From contig DEAA01000079.1 in assembly GCA_002346545.1 (NCBI GenBank), positions 3,473-52,572 of the forward strand: 49,100 nucleotides of DNA, in the 5' to 3' direction. The position numbers and the translations under genes were made by a program. The notes beneath the pieces are model-generated. The model searched no databases, had not been told where the DNA came from, and saw only the letters and a program-made list of their open reading frames with translations. This document shows, piece by piece, positions 32,172 through 41,358 of this stretch (positions are counted from its first letter, which is position 1; each line of letters opens with the position of its first letter). This stretch comes from Acidobacteria bacterium UBA2994 (GTDB taxonomy: Bacteria; Acidobacteriota; Vicinamibacteria; Vicinamibacterales; UBA8438).

Positions 32172-33419
32172 CTAGCCCGCCTTCTCGATGACCGTGATTG
32201 GATCGTCCTTCGACTGTACGACTTCCCGGGTGATGACGCACTCCTTGATTTTCTTCTGACCTGGCAGCGTGTACATGATGTCGAGCATCAGAGCCTCGAT
32301 GATCATGCGTAGCCCGCGGGCCCCGATCTTGCGCTCGAGCGCCGACTCGGCGATCGCCTCGAGTGCGTCCTCGGTGAAGCGGAGCTTCACGTTCTCGTAC
32401 TCGAACAGGCGCTCGTACTGTTTGGTGATGGCGTTGCGCGGCTCGGTGAGAATCTGCATCAGAGCCGGCTTGTCCAGCTCGTGCAGGGCGCCGATGACCG
32501 GTAGCCGTCCGACGAACTCCGGAATGAGGCCGTAGCGGATGAGATCCTCCGGCTCGACCATTTCGAGGGTCGAGCCGAGGTCCCGTTCGTCGGCGGTCTT
32601 AATGTCGGCGCCGAAGCCCAGCGACCTCCGGCCGGTGCGCCGCTGGATCGTCTGCTCGAGGCCAACGAAAGCGCCCCCACAGATGAACAGCACGTTGGCC
32701 GTGTCGATCTGGAAGAACTCCTGGTGCGGGTGCTTGCGGCCACCCTGTGGAGGCACGTTGGCTACCGTGCCCTCTAGGATCTTCAGCAAAGCCTGCTGCA
32801 CGCCCTCTCCCGAGACGTCCCGGGTAATGGATGGGTTCTCGTCCTTACGGCAGATTTTGTCGATTTCATCGATGTAGATAATGCCCTGCTGGCATTTCTC
32901 GATGTCGCCACCGGCGGCCTGTAGCAGCTTCAGCACGATGTTCTCGACGTCCTCGCCTACATAGCCGGCTTCGGTCAGCGTCGTCGCATCGACGATGGTG
33001 AACGGCACCGACAGCATCCTGGCCAGCGTCTGCGCCATCAGCGTCTTGCCAGTGCCGGTCGGGCCGATCAGGAGAATGTTCGCCTTGGTGAGCTCGGTGT
33101 CGTTGCGGTTGCTCGACTGCTTCTGGATCTCGACGCGCTTGTAGTGGTTGTAGACGGCGACCGAGAGCTTCTTCTTGGTTTGCTCCTGGCCGACAATGTA
33201 CCCGTCCAGGAACTTCTTGATCTCTTGAGGAACCGGGAGGCTTGACTTGGAGCCGCGGTGCTCGAACCGGTTGTCGTCCGCGATGATGTCGTTGCAGACC
33301 TCGACGCACTCGTCGCAGATGAAGACTGTCGGACCGGCGATCAGTTTGCGGACATCGTTCTGATCCTTGTTACAGAACGAACAGCGCAGAATCTCCGGTT
33401 CACCGCTTTTCTTGACCAT
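32172..33419 (-). CDS. clpX: ClpX, AAA+ unfoldase of ClpXP
   Basis: The protein has 415 residues from ATG 33419. The N-terminal C4 zinc domain has Cys 13, 16, 35 and 38 (CSFC, CDEC), used for substrate and adaptor binding. Walker A GPTGTGKT (119-126), Walker [11 protein letters not shown], the GYVG pore loop and the ClpP-binding loop RRSLGFGAD are present. A GTG at 33449 in frame would add ten residues not seen in homologues. It follows clpP by 41 bases and should pair with it. Confidence 0.96.
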   Translation of the reverse strand: MVKKSGEPEILRCSFCNKDQNDVRKLIAGPTVFICDECVEVCNDIIADDNRFEHRGSKSSLPVPQEIKKFLDGYIVGQEQTKKKLSVAVYNHYKRVEIQKQSSNRNDTELTKANILLIGPTGTGKTLMAQTLARMLSVPFTIVDATTLTEAGYVGEDVENIVLKLLQAAGGDIEKCQQGIIYIDEIDKICRKDENPSITRDVSGEGVQQALLKILEGTVANVPPQGGRKHPHQEFFQIDTANVLFICGGAFVGLEQTIQRRTGRRSLGFGADIKTADERDLGSTLEMVEPEDLIRYGLIPEFVGRLPVIGALHELDKPALMQILTEPRNAITKQYERLFEYENVKLRFTEDALEAIAESALERKIGARGLRMIIEALMLDIMYTLPGQKKIKECVITREVVQSKDDPITVIEKAG

Positions 33420-33460
33420 GTTAAACAGTGCCCTTGGCGGGCGTGGCACGCCACGTTCGC

Positions 33461-34081
33461 CTAGGCGCGCTGTCTGATCACTTCATCAATAATACCGTAT
33501 TCCCGACCCTGCTCGGCGTCCATGATGTAGTCTCGCTCGGTGTCCTCTTCGATCCGTTTGAGCTTCTGTCCGGTGTGCGACACGAGGATTTCGTTGAGCC
33601 GCTGCCGCATCCGCAGGATCTCCTTGGCGTGGATGTCGATGTCGGTCGCCTGCCCCGCTAGACCGCTCATCAGCGGCTGGTGGATGACGACACGCGAGTT
33701 TGGCAGGCTGAACCGTTTGCCGGCAGTTCCGGCCGACAACAGCACCGCCGCCATCGACGCAGCCTGACCGATACAGACGGTCTGCACATCGGGCTTGATG
33801 AACTGCATCGTGTCGTAGATCGCGAGCCCCGCCGAAATCGACCCGCCCGGGCTGTTGATGTAGAGCACGATGTCTCGGTCCGGGTCCTCGGCCTCCAGAA
33901 ACAGCATCTGGGCGATGACCAGGTTCGCGATGGAATCCTCGATCGGCGTACCAATGAAGATGATGCTGTCCTTCAGCAACCGGGAATAGATGTCATACGC
34001 CCGCTCGCCCCTGTTGGTCTGCTCGACCACCATCGGGATGAGTTGGTTACGCGGAGTGGGCACGGTCTTGGAGTCAGTCAT
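33461..34081 (-). CDS. clpP: ClpP, proteolytic subunit of Clp proteases
   Basis: The 206-residue serine peptidase forms tetradecameric chambers. The catalytic triad is Ser109 (GQAASMAAV), His134 (VVIHQPL) and Asp184 (DTERD), with spacing as in E. coli. The N-terminal stretch [23 protein letters not shown] gives the axial loops and a likely short propeptide. ATG 34081 is preferred to a codon nine bases upstream because of family length. A GC hairpin element lies just upstream. The order is tig, clpP, clpX, lon, as in many bacteria. Confidence 0.96.
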   Translation of the reverse strand: MTDSKTVPTPRNQLIPMVVEQTNRGERAYDIYSRLLKDSIIFIGTPIEDSIANLVIAQMLFLEAEDPDRDIVLYINSPGGSISAGLAIYDTMQFIKPDVQTVCIGQAASMAAVLLSAGTAGKRFSLPNSRVVIHQPLMSGLAGQATDIDIHAKEILRMRQRLNEILVSHTGQKLKRIEEDTERDYIMDAEQGREYGIIDEVIRQRA

Positions 34082-34091
34082 TGATCTCACC

Positions 34092-34113
34092 AGGGGGCTT
34101 CGCCCTAAACCCC
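34092..34113 (-). repeat. GC hairpin element before clpP (GGGCGAA type)
   Basis: On the minus strand GGGGTTTAGGGCGAAGCCCCCTG forms a short stem around CGAA and ends about ten bases before the clpP start. Related sequences occur before hslV (2273-2287) and before the osmoprotectant permease gene (41299-41317). Confidence 0.4.
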
Positions 34114-34255
34114 TCGCGGCGCTAGCTAGCCCCTTCGCCCCACGCCGGGGTGTCGTTGCCTGTCACCGTTGTCTGGCCCTGAGCGAACCACCGCGGTGCC
34201 AGGGGACCGGTGAGCACGCTGCTTGGGGATTGAGACGACGGCAGGAAAGCGACCC

Positions 34256-35554
34256 TTACGCGGACACGATCGTAGCACGCGACAGAAGAAACTCGACTGC
34301 CTGCTTCCGCAGCAGTCCTTCCGCCAGTCGCGCGATCCCATCCTCTTTCTCCAATTGAGCCCGAACCGCGGCCGGGGTCTGTCCAAGACGCTCGGCGTAT
34401 TTGGTAACCTCCTCGTCGACCTCGTCCGATTTCACGCTGAGCGATTCGCGTTTCACCACCTCGTCGAGAACCATCGAGCCCCGTACCGTCTCGAGCGCCG
34501 GGGCACGTTGCTCTTCCTTTAGCGTCTCCCAATCGATGTTGGCCTTCGTCGGGTCGACCTGCTGTTGCGCGAGACGGCTCGCGATCTGTTCGAGTCGCCG
34601 TCCAATCTCCCGGTTGACCAGCGCTTCGGGCATCTCCACCGTGACCCGGGACGCCAGCTGCGACAGCAGGTCGCGGCGCACTTCCCGGTCTGATTCCGCC
34701 TTCGCTTCCCGCTCGAGGTCGCTCGCGATTCGCTCTTTCAGCGCCTCCAGCGATTCGAACTCTCCGATTGAGGTAGCGAATGCGTCGTCAAGCTCTGGCA
34801 GCTCTCGCCGGTGAATGGCCTTGACCTCGACGTCGTAGGCCACCGTTGTGCCCGCCAGGTCCTTCGGCTCGTGGTCGGCGGGATAGGTGAGCTCGAACGA
34901 TTTCGTGTCGCCCGGCTCCAAACCCACTAGCTCATCGTCGAAACCCGGTGGGTTGGCTGGCGTTCCGAGCTCGATGCTCACTCCCTCATGCCGCTCCTCT
35001 GGCGGCGTCTCGGGAGGGCCGTCCGGCCCAGCGACTCCCTTCCTGGTGAGGTCCAGCGTGACCACGTCCTCGCCCTTGACCGCTCGGTCGGTCACCGGTT
35101 CCAGCTTACTGGCCCGGCGCCGCAGTTCCTCGAGGGCGCGTTCGGCTGCCGCGGCGTCCAATTCCACCGGCGTGCGCCGAAGTGTGAGCGCCTCGTAGTC
35201 GAGATCCTCGAGCGCAGGCATTACCTCGAAGAGCGCGTGGAATGTCAGTGGCTGCCCGGCGTCGATCGAGATCTCGTGCACGTCTGGCGTCTCGACCGGA
35301 ACCATCTCATGATCTCGTAGAGCCGTATCGACGGCGGGGGGCACCAGGTCGTGCGAGACGTCATGCAGGATGTCCGACATGAATCGCTGTCGTACTACGC
35401 TAACCGGTACCTTCCTCGGTCGGAATCCAGGCACCTTGGCACGCTTGGTCAGTTGCTTGGCCAGACGGTCAATCGCCTGGTCCACTTCGGCCGCGGGAAT
35501 CTCGATGTCGAGCCGCTTTCGCGTCTCACTCAGCGACGTGAGCTCCGTCTTCAT
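34256..35554 (-). CDS. tig: Trigger factor chaperone
   Basis: The 432-residue ribosome-bound chaperone has three parts. The N-terminal ribosome-binding domain has the signature PGFRPRKVP (compare GFRxGKxP in E. coli; here an Arg replaces the usual Gly before Lys) at about 44-52. An FKBP-like PPIase domain spans about 150-235 (GEDVVTLDLTRKG, GDTKSFELTYP). The C-terminal helical cradle holds the rest. ATG 35554 gives the family start MKTELTSLSETRKRL; an upstream in-frame extension would run into the tRNA gene. The gene lies 39 bases after tRNA-Leu and may share its transcript. Confidence 0.93.
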   Translation of the reverse strand: MKTELTSLSETRKRLDIEIPAAEVDQAIDRLAKQLTKRAKVPGFRPRKVPVSVVRQRFMSDILHDVSHDLVPPAVDTALRDHEMVPVETPDVHEISIDAGQPLTFHALFEVMPALEDLDYEALTLRRTPVELDAAAAERALEELRRRASKLEPVTDRAVKGEDVVTLDLTRKGVAGPDGPPETPPEERHEGVSIELGTPANPPGFDDELVGLEPGDTKSFELTYPADHEPKDLAGTTVAYDVEVKAIHRRELPELDDAFATSIGEFESLEALKERIASDLEREAKAESDREVRRDLLSQLASRVTVEMPEALVNREIGRRLEQIASRLAQQQVDPTKANIDWETLKEEQRAPALETVRGSMVLDEVVKRESLSVKSDEVDEEVTKYAERLGQTPAAVRAQLEKEDGIARLAEGLLRKQAVEFLLSRATIVSA

Positions 35555-35593
35555 ATATGTCAATCGGTTGCGTGGAACAAAATGTGAGTGGTG

Positions 35594-35679
35594 TGGTGCG
35601 AAAGGGGGGATTTGAACCCCCACGGCCTAGGGCCACTGGATCCTAAATCCAGCGCGTCTGCCAGTTCCGCCACTTTCGC
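35594..35679 (-). tRNA. tRNA-Leu (anticodon UAG), CCA encoded
   Basis: On the minus strand the acceptor stem GCGAAAG/CTTTCGC, discriminator A and an encoded CCA (35594-35596) are present. The anticodon arm CTGGA-TTTAGGA-TCCAG gives anticodon TAG, and the long variable arm typical of leucine tRNAs follows. The T arm reads GGGGGTTCAAATCCCCC. The total is 86 bases with CCA. It sits between divergent egtB and the tig operon, and tRNA-Leu before tig is a common arrangement. Confidence 0.96.
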
Positions 35680-35702
35680 CAAATGGCCTCGAGTTCAGGC
35701 TA

Positions 35703-35716
35703 CCACACTGGTGTGG
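35703..35716. promoter_or_regulatory. Inverted repeat upstream of egtB
   Basis: CCACAC-TG-GTGTGG is a perfect six-base inverted repeat 45 bases before the egtB start and 24 bases upstream of tRNA-Leu on the other strand. It could be an operator; no regulator gene is adjacent to support this. Confidence 0.3.
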
Positions 35717-35760
35717 GAGGGCGTGGGGACCGAGAAATCCCTATGTTAGTGTTGGGACAT

Positions 35761-37098
35761 ATGGACTCCGCACCGACCGCCGTGGTCGATCGTGAGGCGT
35801 GCATCGCCTGGTTTCTGGCGACCCGAGAGCGCACGGCCGAGCTGTTTCGTCTGCTGAGCCCAGAGGCCTACTATGAGCGACCGATTTCGCTTCGCCACCC
35901 GGTAGTGTTCTACGAAGGGCATATCCCCGCCTTCAGCGTGAACACGCTGATCAAATGTGGTTTGGGCCGCCCCGGAATCGACGAGGGCCTCGAGCTACTG
36001 TTTGCCCGCGGCATCGATCCCGAGGACCAGCGTTCGGCCGACGACGTGGCGATCCATGCCTGGCCGACCCGTGATGCCGTGCAGGAGTACGTCGAGGCGG
36101 CCGACCAGCTGATCCTCGACGCGCTGGCGAAGGCGCCCGTCGAGCAGCCGGGCCATCCGGTGCTGCACCGCGGTCAAGCGGTGCACACGCTCATTGAGCA
36201 CGAAGAGTTGCACCAGGAGACGCTGGCCTACATGTGGCACCGGTTGTCGCTCGACCGAAAATGCCGACCAGCTGGTGCGCCGCTCGTCACAGAGGGGGTG
36301 GTCCCGCCAGCTCGCCAGATCGAGGTCGCGCCGGGAAGGGCCACGCTAGGGGCGGCGCTCGAAGAGGTTCCGTTCGGCTGGGATAACGAGTTTCCGATTC
36401 ACGTGGTTGACGTGCCGGCTTTCGCCATCGACGTTCACAATGTCACCAATCAGGAGTATCAGGCGTTTGTCGACGCAGGTGGCTATGGGGACAGCCGCTG
36501 GTGGTCCGACAGCGACTGGGCCTGGTGCGCGGCCGGAGGGATCGAGCATCCGCCGTTCTGGGTGCGCGAGGATGGACGTTGGCACTGGCGGAGCATGTTC
36601 GACCTGATTCCGCTGCCTGCCGCCTGGCCGGTGTATGTCACCCATGCCGAAGCATCGGCTTTCGCGCGCTGGCGGGGCCAGCGACTGCCGACCGAGGCTG
36701 AGTTCCATCGGGCCGCCTACGGCACGCCCGAGGGAGCTGAGCGCAGCTACCCGTGGGGCGAGGACGCCCCCGACCCCAGCCGGCATGGCAACTTCGGGTT
36801 CCGCTACTGGGAACCGGTGCCGGTCGGTTCGTTCCCCGACGGTGTCAGTGCCTGGGGCGTGCACGACCTGGTGGGTAACGGGTGGGAGTGGAGCTCTACC
36901 GTGTTTGACGGTTTCCCTGGCTTCTCGCCGATGCCGTCCTACCCGGAGTATTCGGCCGACTTCTTTGACGGCCTGCACTATGTCATCAAGGGCGGATCGC
37001 CGGTGACGGCGCCCGGGTTGCTCAGACGGAGCTTCCGCAACTGGTTCCGTCCACACTATCCATACGTCTACGCTTGTTTCCGTTGCGTGCAGGGATAG
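35761..37098 (+). CDS. egtB: EgtB, ergothioneine biosynthesis sulfoxide synthase
   Basis: The 445-residue non-haem iron enzyme joins trimethylhistidine (hercynine) to a thiol donor using oxygen. An N-terminal DinB-like domain supplies the iron ligands, seen as H54 (YEGHIPAF), H147 and H151 (IEHEELHQE). The C-terminal FGE-sulfatase/C-type-lectin domain spans about 200-445 (FAIDVHNVTNQEY, RLPTEAEFHRAAY, GNGWEWSS, ending RSFRNWFRPHYPYVYACFR). ATG 35761 is chosen for family length; an in-frame ATG at 35743 would add six residues. Whether it uses cysteine or gamma-glutamylcysteine is not clear. egtD follows; egtA, egtC and egtE are absent from the window. Confidence 0.93.
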   Translation: MDSAPTAVVDREACIAWFLATRERTAELFRLLSPEAYYERPISLRHPVVFYEGHIPAFSVNTLIKCGLGRPGIDEGLELLFARGIDPEDQRSADDVAIHAWPTRDAVQEYVEAADQLILDALAKAPVEQPGHPVLHRGQAVHTLIEHEELHQETLAYMWHRLSLDRKCRPAGAPLVTEGVVPPARQIEVAPGRATLGAALEEVPFGWDNEFPIHVVDVPAFAIDVHNVTNQEYQAFVDAGGYGDSRWWSDSDWAWCAAGGIEHPPFWVREDGRWHWRSMFDLIPLPAAWPVYVTHAEASAFARWRGQRLPTEAEFHRAAYGTPEGAERSYPWGEDAPDPSRHGNFGFRYWEPVPVGSFPDGVSAWGVHDLVGNGWEWSSTVFDGFPGFSPMPSYPEYSADFFDGLHYVIKGGSPVTAPGLLRRSFRNWFRPHYPYVYACFRCVQG

Positions 37099-37114
37099 CC
37101 CCACACCACCCAAT

Positions 37115-38086
37115 ATGGAGCCCACCAGTGGGATCGAGCTAACCGGTCAGGCGCGTCTGGTCGACGAGGTTCGCCGAGATCTCGGCGGAAGCCCTAAGCG
37201 TCTGCAGCCGCATTACCTGTACGACGCGCTCGGCTCGAAGCTCTTCGAGGCGATCTGCGCGCTGCCCGAGTACCGGATCACGCGGGCCGAATGCCAGCTC
37301 CTGTCCCAGCATGCCAGGCAGATTCTGGCTGGGCTTGAGCCGCCCACCACGGTGGTGGAGCTGGGTTGCGGAAGCGGAGAGAAACTGGCGCTGGTGGTCG
37401 AGCCCTGGGTGTCGTCCGGCCGTTTGTTAGGGATCGAGTTGGTCGACGTATCGGTCACCGCGCTTCAGATGGCCAGGCGCACCTTGTCGCGTTTCGATGG
37501 GTTGACGGTGTCGCTCCACGAGTCTACTTACCAGGAGGGGTTGGCCGAAGTGGCACGATCGCGGGAGCCTTGCGGCGGCCTCCTTGTCGCGTTCCTCGGA
37601 TCCAACATCGGCAACCTGGAGCCGGATGCCGCCGTTGGGTTCCTGCGCAGCGTGCGTGCGGTGCTGCAGCCGGGCGACCGGCTCCTGCTTGGAGCTGATC
37701 TGGTCAAGCCGGAGCCCGAGCTTGTCCTCGCCTATGACGATCCACTCGGCGTGACCGCGGCGTTCAACAAGAACCTGCTGGTCCGGCTGAATCTCGAGCT
37801 GGGCGCCGACTTCGACCTCAACCAGTTCGCGCATCGGGCGGTCTGGAATTCCGGGGCGTCTCGCGTGGAGATGCATCTCGAGAGCCTCGACGCGCAGACG
37901 GTCACCGTCGCCGGCGCCAACCTGCGTGTCCAGTTCTCCGCCGGCGAGTCGATCTGGACCGAAAGCTCGTATAAATACAAGATGGAGGCTATTGTCCAGA
38001 TGGGCGAGCTGGCCGGATTCGGCGTGCGGGATCAGTGGGTCGAGCCGGCGGCGCGGTTCGCTACCACGGTGTTCGAGGTGTGGTAG
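37115..38086 (+). CDS. egtD: EgtD, L-histidine N-alpha-methyltransferase
   Basis: The 323-residue SAM-dependent enzyme trimethylates histidine to hercynine, the first step of ergothioneine synthesis. The family block YLYDALGSKLFEAICALPEYRITRAE (about 34-58) is followed by the SAM loop ELGCGSGEK (82-90) and FLGSNIGNL (about 165-173), plus GADLVKPE and AFNKNLLVRLN. It lies 16 bases after egtB. The EgtB-EgtD pair alone covers the two central reactions; the final C-S lyase must be elsewhere. Confidence 0.94.
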   Translation: MEPTSGIELTGQARLVDEVRRDLGGSPKRLQPHYLYDALGSKLFEAICALPEYRITRAECQLLSQHARQILAGLEPPTTVVELGCGSGEKLALVVEPWVSSGRLLGIELVDVSVTALQMARRTLSRFDGLTVSLHESTYQEGLAEVARSREPCGGLLVAFLGSNIGNLEPDAAVGFLRSVRAVLQPGDRLLLGADLVKPEPELVLAYDDPLGVTAAFNKNLLVRLNLELGADFDLNQFAHRAVWNSGASRVEMHLESLDAQTVTVAGANLRVQFSAGESIWTESSYKYKMEAIVQMGELAGFGVRDQWVEPAARFATTVFEVW

Positions 38087-38102
38087 ACAGGGGGAGCACG
38101 AC

Positions 38103-39299
38103 ATGAGCGAGAGGCGCGATCGGGCGTATCTCGGAGTGCGTCAGGGGTCGGTCGAGTCGCTACGCCAGGACCGAGGCGCACGGTTCCTGTTGTTGGCGGC
38201 CGCCTTCATCATCGTGGTGGCCGGGCTTCGGGAAGCTGACCAGATCCTGCTGCCGTTCCTCGTGGCGGTGTTCCTCGCCATGGTGAGCCTGCCGATCATG
38301 CTCTGGCTCCAGAACCGCCGGGTGCCTACCGCGCTGGCCGTACTGTCGACGGTGAGCGCGGCCGCCGGCGTGGTCAGCATCTTCGGCGCTGTGGTGGGGC
38401 AGTCGGTGAGCGAGTTTGCCGACGTGGCGCCCAGCTATCAGGCTCGGCTCCAGGGGCTGTTGCGCGACGCGCTCGCCTGGGCCGAGAGCATGGGCCTGCC
38501 CGCTACCCAGTGGACGCCGCTCGACTACATCAATCCGCAGGCGATGGTCGACCTTTTGAACGGCATCCTGGGGGCACTGGCTGGGCTACTGTCGAATGCC
38601 TTTCTCGTGTTCCTCGTGGTCATCTTCATGCTGTTCGAGGCGGCCGGCTTCCGGGCCAAGCTGCGGGTCGCGTTCGGCGAGCGCAGCCGCGGCATGCAGC
38701 GCTTTAGTCAGATGACTCGTCAGATTCAACGCTATCTCGCCATCAAGACGGTGGTGAGCCTGAGTACCGGTCTGCTGGCCGGCATCTGGGTGTGGGCGCT
38801 GGGGCTCGACTTCCCTCTGATGTGGGGGTTGATCGCGTTCCTCTTCAACTACATCCCGAATCTGGGGTCGATCTTCGCCGCGGTTGGACCGGTGCTACTG
38901 GCGACTGTGCAGTTCGGAGTGGGGCACGCGCTTCTGGTAGCCGCCGGCTACCTGGGCATCAACGTCATCTTTGGAAACCTGGTCGAGCCGATGCTGCTCG
39001 GACGACGCCTCGGCCTGTCGGTGCTCGTGATCCTGCTGTCCCTGGTCTTCTGGGGCTGGGTCTGGGGGCCGGTGGGGATGTTGCTGGCGGTGCCGCTGAC
39101 GATGATGCTGAAGATCGCACTCGAGAACACCGAGGACCTGCGCTGGCTGGCTGTCATGTTGGACGGCAATCCGTCGGCCTACGAAACGTCGGACGAGGAC
39201 GAAGAACCCGAGGTAGCTACTGCTTCGACCGCAGCAGCTGCAGCACCGCCCGATGCTCCCCGTGAGCCGCAAGTGCAGCCGAATACTCGGGCTGGGTAA
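38103..39299 (+). CDS. AI-2E family transporter
   Basis: The 398-residue membrane protein belongs to the PF01594 (YdiK/PerM/TqsA) family, whose members export autoinducer-2, sodium/protons or other small molecules. Hydrophobic helices cluster at about 25-95, 155-175 and 215-350, with the typical ALLSNAFLVFLVVIFMLFEA and FLFNYIPNLGSIFA blocks and the conserved EPMLLGRRLGLS. The C-terminal 40 residues are acidic then Ala/Pro-rich and overlap the TerB-like gene on the other strand by 83 bases. AGGGGGAG about eight bases before ATG 38103 supports the start. Substrate unknown. Confidence 0.9.
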   Translation: MSERRDRAYLGVRQGSVESLRQDRGARFLLLAAAFIIVVAGLREADQILLPFLVAVFLAMVSLPIMLWLQNRRVPTALAVLSTVSAAAGVVSIFGAVVGQSVSEFADVAPSYQARLQGLLRDALAWAESMGLPATQWTPLDYINPQAMVDLLNGILGALAGLLSNAFLVFLVVIFMLFEAAGFRAKLRVAFGERSRGMQRFSQMTRQIQRYLAIKTVVSLSTGLLAGIWVWALGLDFPLMWGLIAFLFNYIPNLGSIFAAVGPVLLATVQFGVGHALLVAAGYLGINVIFGNLVEPMLLGRRLGLSVLVILLSLVFWGWVWGPVGMLLAVPLTMMLKIALENTEDLRWLAVMLDGNPSAYETSDEDEEPEVATASTAAAAAPPDAPREPQVQPNTRAG

Positions 39300-39765
39300 A
39301 GCCGAGCTCTTTGGCGATCTGGCCCGCCTGTGACTCCTCGATCGTGCTGATCGAGCCATCAGCAGCGGCCACCCCAAAGATACAGTCGAGCAGTTCCAAC
39401 CGCTGCTCGGCGGTGGCGATCTCGCGGAATTCCCGAGTGACTAGGTAGTTCTCGGTCCCACCGAAGAGCCGCGCCTGGTTCTTGGCGATCTCGACCACGA
39501 GCAGCGCCTGGGCTTCCGGGACGTGTCCCAGCTTCTGCACGATCTCCTTCATCGTCTCGGTCTCGTGCACACAGACCTCCGAGTCGGCGTGTGCCACCCG
39601 GCTTAGGACATACGCGAAGGCAGCTAGAAACCTCGCCCGGTCCGGTTCGAGCGCGTCCAGCTCGCCCGCGATGCGCCGCACAGTGTCGGTGTCGCCGTGG
39701 CTGGAGCCGTGCGAGGGAGCGCCATCGCTGTCGTCCGTCAGTCCCAGCATGTCAAGAATGCCCAT
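39217..39765 (-). CDS. TerB-like (tellurite resistance/DjlA-like) domain protein
   Basis: The 182-residue soluble helical protein has TerB-fold acidic metal-site-like helices around FLAAFAYVLSRVAHADSEVCVHE (about 45-68) and LLDCIFGVAAADGSISTIEESQ (about 123-144), the two repeated 'A-AD-G.I...E' elements of the family. Its role is unknown; TerB-like proteins bind divalent metal and act at membranes in stress responses. It starts nine bases after the fused permease/binding-protein gene, so it is the last gene of that operon. Its 3' end overlaps the AI-2E gene. Confidence 0.8.
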   Translation of the reverse strand: MGILDMLGLTDDSDGAPSHGSSHGDTDTVRRIAGELDALEPDRARFLAAFAYVLSRVAHADSEVCVHETETMKEIVQKLGHVPEAQALLVVEIAKNQARLFGGTENYLVTREFREIATAEQRLELLDCIFGVAAADGSISTIEESQAGQIAKELGFTQPEYSAALAAHGEHRAVLQLLRSKQ

Positions 39766-39774
39766 GGGCCGATC

Positions 39775-41292
39775 TTACCGCGCAAGGCTCCGCAGGAACT
39801 CGGTGGCGACGGTGGCCGGATTCTCACCGCCTTCGTCGACCGCGAGGTTCATCTGTCGCATGGCTTCGACGTCGATGCGGCCGTCGAGACGCCCGAGCGC
39901 CTCGACCACGTCCGGCCGCTCTTCGACCAGGCGGTCGCTGACCATCACCAGCGCGTCGTAGGGGGGAATAGCTCCTCGATCGTCGTCGAGCACACGGAGG
40001 CCGTAGGCCGTGATCCGTCCATCGGTGGTGTAAGCGCTAATCAGGTCGACGGCACCCTCGGCGGCTGCCTGATACATCAGGCCGGCGTCCATCGTCCGCT
40101 CCTCGGCCAGTCTCAGGCCGTACACCTCCTCGATGGCCGTCCATTCCGGTCGGGAGAAGAACTCGAGGTCGCCGCCCATCGACAGGGTGAGACCTAGGGG
40201 TGGCAGATCGCTGATCCGCGCGATTCCCAGGCGGTCGGCATCCTCGTTGCGCATCGCCACCGAGTAGGCGTTTTCGAAGCCGAGCGTGGCGGCGATCTGG
40301 ATGCCGTGGGTCTCGTCGAGGTATTGCGCCACCGCCGACCTGACCTCGGCGCGGCTCCCGATGCCCGTCTGTCCCATCACATTAGCCCACACGGTGCCCG
40401 AGTAGTCCACGTAGACATCGACGTCGCCGGCTGCGAGGGCGTTGAACGCCACGATCGAACCGAGCGATTGCCGTTGGGCGGTGGGCTGACCCGTTTCCTG
40501 CTCGATCCACTGCGTGAGTAGCTCGGCCAGCACGTACTGCTCGGTGAAGCCCTTGGCTCCGATCGATATTGGACGGTCGCCCCCGCCGACAAGCGATCCG
40601 GCCAGACTGCCGACGGTATAGAGGTAGAGTGCCGCGGTGACCGCCGCCGCGACCTTCACGAGACGGGGACGACGATCCCGCACCCCCACCTCGAGCGAGC
40701 GCACAAGGGCGTCGAGCAGCAGTGCGAGCACCGCCGACGCAACGCAGCCCACAAGCACGGCCGCGAAGTTCCTTGTCTGTAACCCGGTGAAGATGTAGTT
40801 GCCGAGACTGGTGGCTCCTACCGGTGTCGATAGAGTCGCCATGCCTACGGTCCAGACCGTCGCGGTACGGAGGCCGGCCACGATGGTCGGCATGGCCAGC
40901 GGCAGCTCGATCTGGCGCAGCTGTTGGGCGGGCGTCATCCCCACGCCGCGGGCTGCCTCCTTCAGAGCGGGGTCGACCCCGGCGATACCGGTCACCGTGT
41001 TCCGCAGTATTGGCAGAATGCCGTAGAGCGACAGGCCGATGAATGCGGGCAGGAAGCCGATACTTTGCAGCTGCAGGGTTGCCAGAATCGGCACCATCAC
41101 CGCCAGCAACGCCAAGCTCGGAATGGTCTGGATGACGGCGGCGATGGCCAGCGCTGGTTGTTCGAGCCAGCGGACCCGTGTGGCGGCGATACCGAGCGGC
41201 AGGCTGACGGCGGCGCTGGCGGCCAGCGCCAGCAGCGTTAGCTGCAGATGCGCCGTGAGATAGGCCGGGAGCAGGGCCAGCTGTTCATTCAT
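39775..41292 (-). CDS. Osmoprotectant ABC transporter, fused permease and substrate-binding protein
   Basis: The protein has 505 residues. Residues 1-205 are an OpuCB/ProW-like permease with five or six helices and the EAA loop (LKEAARGVGMT, about 111-121). Helix 212-235 then anchors a periplasmic binding domain of the OpuAC/OpuCC type from about 241 (ISIGAKGFTEQYVLAELL, DVYVDYSGT, LGFENAYSVAMR). Fusions of this kind bind glycine betaine, choline or related quaternary amines; the aromatic box was not traced. The ATPase gene lies 66 bases upstream in the same direction. Confidence 0.9.
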   Translation of the reverse strand: MNEQLALLPAYLTAHLQLTLLALAASAAVSLPLGIAATRVRWLEQPALAIAAVIQTIPSLALLAVMVPILATLQLQSIGFLPAFIGLSLYGILPILRNTVTGIAGVDPALKEAARGVGMTPAQQLRQIELPLAMPTIVAGLRTATVWTVGMATLSTPVGATSLGNYIFTGLQTRNFAAVLVGCVASAVLALLLDALVRSLEVGVRDRRPRLVKVAAAVTAALYLYTVGSLAGSLVGGGDRPISIGAKGFTEQYVLAELLTQWIEQETGQPTAQRQSLGSIVAFNALAAGDVDVYVDYSGTVWANVMGQTGIGSRAEVRSAVAQYLDETHGIQIAATLGFENAYSVAMRNEDADRLGIARISDLPPLGLTLSMGGDLEFFSRPEWTAIEEVYGLRLAEERTMDAGLMYQAAAEGAVDLISAYTTDGRITAYGLRVLDDDRGAIPPYDALVMVSDRLVEERPDVVEALGRLDGRIDVEAMRQMNLAVDEGGENPATVATEFLRSLAR

Positions 41293-41298
41293 GTCATG

Positions 41299-41317
41299 AA
41301 GCTCCGCCCCAACCCCC
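41299..41317 (-). repeat. GC hairpin element before the permease/binding-protein gene (GGGCG type)
   Basis: On the minus strand GGGGGTTGGGGCGGAGCTT lies six bases upstream of the start codon and matches the element before clpP at 14 of 18 aligned positions. Confidence 0.35.
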
Positions 41318-41358
41318 GGCTCCCGTACGACTACCTTGCAATCGGGTGCGGCCGTAAC

